Assembly (NCBI GenBank): GCA_025201865.1
Contig: MU602823.1
Location: forward strand, 24,013-45,669
Length of the DNA stretch: 21,657 nucleotides
DNA from: Ramicandelaber brevisporus
Lineage: Eukaryota > Kickxellomycota > Ramicandelaberales > Ramicandelaberaceae
Direction of reading: 5' to 3'
The notes beneath the pieces are model-generated. The model had not been told where the DNA came from. It saw only the letters and a program-made list of their open reading frames with translations, and searched no databases. Made by a program: the position numbers and the translations under genes. Position 1 is the first letter of the stretch; each line of letters begins with the position of its first letter. Positions 20,145 through 21,657 of the stretch are shown here, piece after piece.

Positions 20145-21657
20145 ATGCGCTCCATCGCTTCTCATCTACCGTCGCTGCCTCGGCTGTTGGTGGTTGCCAT
20201 TGCGGTGTTCACGTTCTTTCCGGTTGTTCTTTCGCTGGTTGTGTTCGCATACGCTCTTGTATGGGTCATCTACTGGCACTCTGGCTATGTCCCACCGGGC
20301 AGCTGGCGTATATTAATCCTGCCCATTAACCCATTCAAAGTGTGGGCGGTGCTGAGTGCAGTGGCAGAATCCGTTCGTGACTATACTGCGCGTCCAACTC
20401 CATTGTGTGTTGTTTCATGGGTCAGCGAGAAGCTGGTGGCTAGACGTGCTCCGCAGAATGCGGCAATTAGAGGAGTGCAGTTTTGTACTCATCATGATCA
20501 TCGTGTATTGGATGTGTATCTTCCTAACGAAGTTGCATCGAGACTGATTCTAGGTCCAACCGCTACTACTACTACTGCTACTTCTACTACTTCTACTACT
20601 TCAGCAACAGCAACATTGGTAGCAGCAATAAATGACAAGGATGGTGAATCAAGTGCACTCGAGTCTGCGATGAATGTCGATTCTGATAGTTTGGTAATCA
20701 ATGGAGTTACAACCAGAGCTCGCTTATTGCCAGCACGTCGCGCGTCTCCACCCACAATTCCTCACTCGGTTCCAGGGACAAGTAATAGCCTGCGTCCCAT
20801 TATAGTGTTCATTTGTGGAAGTGCATGGAGCTCGCCTGAACCTCGCACTACTCATGCTCCAATGGCCCATACGCTTCGCTCGCAGGGTCACATTGTAGTG
20901 GTTCCCACAATTCGTAGACGCGCAGGCCCATTGGCAGTATGCGACATGGTTCTTGACATTCATGCATGTCTGAGATGGCTTGGATACAATGCTCATCGCA
21001 TTGGAGGCGATGCAGATAATGTGTTTTTGATGGGATATGGTGCTGGTGCTCATTTGTGTTTGATGACTTCTGCTCTCACAGCAACCGCTAACATCGCTGT
21101 GCGTTTGGGCACATTTGCATCATCCACATCCGCACCCGCATCCGCATCCGCGTCCACAACTGCAGATTCACAATTGCCTACAGTAGCCGATGATTCAAGT
21201 GCAAAATCACATGGATTTCCACAGCTGGAGCTGCCTAGAGTGTCCTCGCCCCCTCCGCGTCATGCCAGTCATACATTATTTACAGCTGTCACTTCTGAGT
21301 TGCGTGATTTGCAGCGCATTTATCAAGAACAGCTGAGATCGAGAAGTGGAATGGGCCCACGTGGCAGAACTCGTTGGCATCGGGGAAGATCAAATGGCAG
21401 CAGCACCACAAGCACTATTAATGCATCTGACTCAGGTGTGTCTTCATCCACCGCCGCAACTGCAATTGCAACTGCAACTGCAACTACCGCCAACGGTGCT
21501 CAAGCATCAAACTCTACAGGCGTAGCAGCAGGCACTACATCAGCATCCACATCCACATCTACGTTAAATCAGCGCCGTCGCTCTTCATTGACCCGAAATG
21601 TCAAACAAGAAAATGACAGCAGCTCAAGTGAATATGATTCAGATGAGGCACTCGACG
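20145..21657 (+). CDS. isoprenylcysteine methylesterase-like alpha/beta hydrolase, nucleophile Ser replaced by Gly (3' end outside window)
   Basis: Open for 504 codons to the right edge; an in-frame TAG abuts the ATG, so the start is fixed unless there is an upstream intron. A hydrophobic N terminus (about 8-45, one or two membrane segments) precedes the hydrolase signature: GVQF...HRVLDVYLP (120-127), then RPIIVFICGSAW (oxyanion region, 224-228), GPLAVCDMVLDIHACLRWL, IGGDADNVFLMGYGAGAH (286-303). This order matches ICME-like esterases (RLDLYLP, VTGGAW, DMVxD, GGDPDxIYLMGQSAGAH), which are ER/Golgi membrane proteins that demethylate prenylated proteins. Position 299, the GxSxG nucleophile, is Gly (GGT, 21039-21041), so it may be a pseudoenzyme. 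Two low-complexity inserts are present: Thr/Ser-rich (about 139-160) and a very long Ser/Thr/Ala-rich stretch after the elbow (from about 320 to the edge), with RGRTRWHRGR and RRRSS. The catalytic Asp and His would lie beyond the window. Confidence 0.8.
   Translation, partial: MRSIASHLPSLPRLLVVAIAVFTFFPVVLSLVVFAYALVWVIYWHSGYVPPGSWRILILPINPFKVWAVLSAVAESVRDYTARPTPLCVVSWVSEKLVARRAPQNAAIRGVQFCTHHDHRVLDVYLPNEVASRLILGPTATTTTATSTTSTTSATATLVAAINDKDGESSALESAMNVDSDSLVINGVTTRARLLPARRASPPTIPHSVPGTSNSLRPIIVFICGSAWSSPEPRTTHAPMAHTLRSQGHIVVVPTIRRRAGPLAVCDMVLDIHACLRWLGYNAHRIGGDADNVFLMGYGAGAHLCLMTSALTATANIAVRLGTFASSTSAPASASASTTADSQLPTVADDSSAKSHGFPQLELPRVSSPPPRHASHTLFTAVTSELRDLQRIYQEQLRSRSGMGPRGRTRWHRGRSNGSSTTSTINASDSGVSSSTAATAIATATATTANGAQASNSTGVAAGTTSASTSTSTLNQRRRSSLTRNVKQENDSSSSEYDSDEALD
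20560..20604 (+). repeat. ACT/TCT triplet repeat coding Thr/Ser
   Basis: Imperfect CTACTACTACT / TCTACTACT repeat inside the hydrolase frame, coding a Thr/Ser tract inserted between the first hydrolase strand and the oxyanion-hole segment. Confidence 0.8.

Overview
This window is nuclear DNA from a filamentous or early-diverging fungus. The evidence is an ATP sulfurylase with the C-terminal APS-kinase-like domain of filamentous fungi, a Nop58 with a KKE/KKD tail, a full-length CAND1/TIP120, a short RPA3, an intron with GTACGT...CTAAC...CAG signals, and pyrimidine-rich promoters and leaders. The genes are intron-poor. Glutamine runs written in mixed CAG/CAA codons recur in three of the proteins. 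A zoopagomycotan (Kickxellomycotina-like) or mucoromycotan source would fit, but I cannot fix the lineage from this window. There are no tRNA or rRNA genes, transposons, CRISPR arrays or plasmid-like elements that I can support.

Layout, left to right. (1) 1-206: 3' end of an unrecognised + strand gene. (2) 547-2215: threonine synthase, whose frame is broken by a perfect 88-bp tandem duplication; a Gcn4-type TGAGTCA lies in its promoter. (3) 2666-4402: ATP sulfurylase with the allosteric domain. (4) 4403-5001: a promoter with six GCCAAG (PacC/Rim101-type) hexamers and a TATA box, driving (5) 5002-6756, an unusual modular protein: polyQ, Ser/Asp tract, eight perfect-register 11-residue basic helical repeats, a PPAY motif, then a C-terminal NG-repeat beta-solenoid of DUF4097 type. 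(6) 6757-9694: 2.9 kb without a supportable gene, strongly pyrimidine-biased on the + strand, probably 3' UTR, promoter and long leader. (7) 9695-12430: an OFA-type MFS transporter with a long Q/N-rich, prion-like C-terminal tail. (8) 12723-14315 (- strand): NOP58, convergent with the transporter and divergent from (9) 14698-15024, RPA3. (10) 15347-19797: CAND1, two exons, with the first 18 codons in a separate exon. (11) 20145 to the right edge: an isoprenylcysteine methylesterase-like alpha/beta hydrolase whose nucleophile position reads Gly instead of Ser, running off the window.

Most genes are independent housekeeping functions: Thr synthesis, sulfate activation, snoRNP assembly, ssDNA binding and cullin-ligase exchange. 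There is no operon-like logic. The parts most worth a second look are the hendecad/DUF4097 protein with its clustered candidate pH-response sites, the 88-bp duplication in threonine synthase, the hydrolase lacking its Ser nucleophile, and the prion-like tail on a membrane transporter.
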